The position numbers and the translations under genes are program-made. A stretch of 52,842 bases of DNA from an uncultured Aquimarina sp. (GTDB lineage: Bacteria > Bacteroidota > Bacteroidia > Flavobacteriales > Flavobacteriaceae): positions 1-52,842 of the forward strand of contig NZ_CANLYD010000026.1 in assembly GCF_947495315.1 (NCBI RefSeq), read 5' to 3'. Of the stretch, positions 52,361-52,842 are shown one piece after another. Numbering within the stretch: the stretch's first letter is position 1; each line of letters opens with the position of its first letter. Below the pieces are notes generated by a model. It saw nothing but the letters and a program-made list of their open reading frames with translations, searched no databases and was not told where the DNA came from.

Positions 52361-52842
52361 ATGAATCACAAAATAACTATAGCTTTACTACTATCGTTAT
52401 TGTATCATTTCACCTCATATGGGCAAGAAAGTTATGAGTTAACTGGTATAGTAACATCAATAGAAACAAATACACCTATTCCCGGTGTGAGCGTCCTTGT
52501 TGTTGGAACTTCTACAGGAGCAGTAACAGATTTTGACGGGAAATATACTATAAATGTAAAATCGGGTGATGTGGTACAATTCTCCTATGTAGGACTTACT
52601 ACAAAAAATGTTACGATATCTGGACAGACTACATTAAATGTATCTATGGAAGAAGATTCAGAATCGTTGGAAGAAATCGTTGTTATAGGGTATGGATCTC
52701 AAAAGAAAAGTGATGTAACAGGTTCGGTATCTTCAGTAAACTCCGAAGAGTTAAATGCTTTTCCTGTGTTAAATGCAGCGCAAGCCCTTCAGGGACGTGC
52801 AGCAGGTGTTGTAGTTCAATCTAATAATGGTGGAGAACCTGG
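52361..52842 (+). CDS. SusC-type TonB-dependent receptor (partial, 5' end)
   Basis: 160 codons are visible before the window ends. A signal peptide (1-21, ending YGQ) is followed by the carboxypeptidase-like regulatory domain typical of SusC (ELTGIVTSIETNTPIPGVSV, GTSTGAVTDFDGKYTINVKS). The TonB box/plug start follows (SLEEIVVIGYGSQKKSDVTG, LNAAQALQGRAAGVVVQS). It is the outer-membrane channel of a glycan-import pair; a SusD gene should follow outside the window. It is probably regulated by the preceding FadR/GntR protein. The substrate cannot be read from this part. Confidence 0.93.
   Translation, partial: MNHKITIALLLSLLYHFTSYGQESYELTGIVTSIETNTPIPGVSVLVVGTSTGAVTDFDGKYTINVKSGDVVQFSYVGLTTKNVTISGQTTLNVSMEEDSESLEEIVVIGYGSQKKSDVTGSVSSVNSEELNAFPVLNAAQALQGRAAGVVVQSNNGGEP

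Noticed and set aside
1..52842. tRNA, rRNA, phage or intact insertion-sequence genes
   Set aside because: I looked for cloverleaf-like segments, conserved rRNA stretches, transposase and integrase motifs and saw none. A covariance-model scan was not possible.

Overview
The window looks like chromosomal DNA of a marine-type member of the Flavobacteriaceae (phylum Bacteroidota), possibly Aquimarina or a close relative. The genus is inference. The family-level call rests on the very AT-rich sequence, Bacteroidota promoters of the TATATTTG type, and C-terminal type IX secretion (T9SS) sorting domains on three large secreted proteins. It also rests on a SusC-type TonB receptor, a DUF4834 protein, a YfhO protein and flavobacterial-type UvrA, Nth and Bcp. 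I found no rRNA, tRNA, CRISPR array, intact insertion sequence or phage gene.

Layout. 1-2.3 kb: a truncated outer-membrane porin, a secreted PilJ-like sensor-domain protein and a small secreted protein, followed by a 0.8-kb spacer full of palindromes. 2.3-9.1 kb: a MepA-like endopeptidase, an esterase, a PQQ-sugar-dehydrogenase/beta-propeller T9SS protein, and small stress or regulatory proteins (YdeI-like, SnoaL-like, Crp/Fnr, SRPBCC). 9.2-20 kb: a small lipoprotein, an AraC/GyrI regulator with a membrane protein, a GH31 lipoprotein, a phytase-like/glycerophosphodiesterase fusion, an MBL hydrolase operon and a conserved protein of unknown role. 20-26.8 kb: an accessory stretch of loosely spaced plus-strand genes. 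It holds an esterase-fold protein without its serine, a PH-like lipoprotein, a SUKH protein, an ECF42-type sigma factor with its DGPF partner, a metalloprotease lipoprotein, a RibD-like reductase and a gene remnant. It also holds several large hairpins, including a perfect 56-bp palindrome.

27-31.2 kb is a TetR-controlled cluster (TetR, DinB, lipoprotein, two SRPBCC proteins, a Cdd1-type HhH protein, an MDR oxidoreductase). Related operator-like dyads lie in front of three of its transcription units. 31.4-37.8 kb is housekeeping: Bcp, endonuclease III, an ECF sigma factor with a 49-residue companion gene, UvrA and a peroxiredoxin-like protein. 37.8-43.9 kb holds a pair of secreted paralogues with four exact 16-residue Tyr/Gly repeats. 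Both have sigma-54-like promoters and similar 3' ends. They flank an amidohydrolase and a leucine-rich-repeat T9SS protein that contains freshly duplicated 267-bp units. 43.9-49.4 kb is a surface-polysaccharide run (flippase, glycosyltransferase, YfhO, DUF4834). The right end has an outer-membrane barrel with a 250-residue Lys/Glu coiled-coil tail. It is followed by a FadR/GntR regulator with two operator palindromes over its own promoter, and the start of a SusC receptor, probably the edge of a polysaccharide-utilisation locus.

The best candidates for something undescribed are the paired 16-residue-repeat proteins with the shared sigma-54-like promoter, the TetR cluster with its repeated operator, and the apparently permuted glycerophosphodiesterase inside a phytase-like protein. 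All functional statements are from reading the sequence; no database search was run.
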